Assembly (NCBI RefSeq): GCF_900102015.1
Contig: NZ_FNAT01000002.1
Location: 620,001 to 684,000, forward strand
Reading direction: 5' to 3'
DNA length: 64,000 nt
DNA from: Limimaricola pyoseonensis
Lineage (GTDB): Bacteria > Pseudomonadota > Alphaproteobacteria > Rhodobacterales > Rhodobacteraceae
Shown in pieces: positions 63,979 through 64,000 of the stretch (positions are counted from its first letter, which is position 1; each line of letters starts with the position of its first letter). The position numbers were made by a program, and so were the translations under genes. A model generated the notes under the pieces. That model was not told the origin of the DNA. It saw only the letters and a program-made list of their open reading frames with translations, and did not search any database.

Positions 63979-64000
63979 TCAGCCCTTGGTGCGGCGCGTG
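63979..64000 (-). CDS. Possible C-terminus of a minus-strand gene cut by the window end
   Basis: Reading the minus strand, codons encode TRRTKG before a TGA at 63979-63981. Six codons are too few to identify a protein, so this is only a hint that a gene enters from beyond 64000. Confidence 0.25.

Overview
The window is high-GC, gene-dense DNA from an alphaproteobacterium, most likely of the order Rhodobacterales (Rhodobacter/Roseobacter relatives). This is inferred from the ctaC-ctaB-ctaG-ctaE oxidase order followed by SURF1, thrC and an M16 peptidase, from the Flp-type pilins, and from several small proteins typical of that order. I found no insertion sequence, prophage, integrase, CRISPR array or rRNA gene. 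Codon and base usage look uniform by eye. No stretch longer than 300 bases lacks a gene; the longest gaps (about 230-265 bases) are upstream promoter regions.

Layout. 1-2470: end of a Flp/Tad pilus locus (cpaB, two tandem prepilin-like genes) and a lytic transglycosylase. 2471-9730, minus strand: succinyl-CoA:3-oxoacid CoA-transferase (scoA-scoB) with a coupled small GNAT protein, then topA, dprA and tldD. 9897-18964, plus strand: aa3-type cytochrome oxidase subunits II and III and assembly factors (no subunit I), SURF1, thrC, an M16 peptidase, a GNAT acetyltransferase and a FAD-linked oxidase. 19025-28364: apt, a SulP transporter, a flavin reductase-like protein, a GNAT protein, an EcsC protein, arsH with its own palindrome, ptsP, lysC and a DUF1178 protein. 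28597-32302: an AcuC/HDAC-like deacetylase and modABC. 32321-39211: a DksA-like zinc-finger protein, an NhaC-type antiporter, a YghU-like GST, a small membrane protein, an SDR lacking the catalytic Tyr/Lys, a divergent LysR regulator, a GH13 glucosidase and tRNA-Cys.

39230-52000 is the most coherent accessory block. A hybrid PAS histidine kinase and an OmpR-type regulator are divergent from a seven-gene operon: a PaaK-like CoA ligase, a Liv-type ABC ATPase, a second AMP-forming acyl-CoA synthetase, two permeases, a periplasmic binding protein and a second ATPase. Isovaleryl-CoA dehydrogenase and a TetR regulator with a perfect 14-bp palindrome lie next to it. I read the operon as an import-and-CoA-activate system for an unidentified carboxylic acid.

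52197-63948: a PCMT-like methyltransferase, a TolC-family outer-membrane protein, a PopZ-like acidic/proline-rich protein, cobQ, a YdjM-like membrane protein, a small conserved protein divergent from efp, ygfZ (possibly leaderless), an MsbA-type ABC exporter translationally coupled to a tyrosine-phosphatase-like protein, an unrecognised divergent gene, and a class V aminotransferase. The regulatory signals I consider most worth testing are a near-consensus CtrA site upstream of dprA, the GCAAC repeats between the kinase and the ligase operon, and the palindromes at arsH, the TetR gene and the PopZ-like gene.
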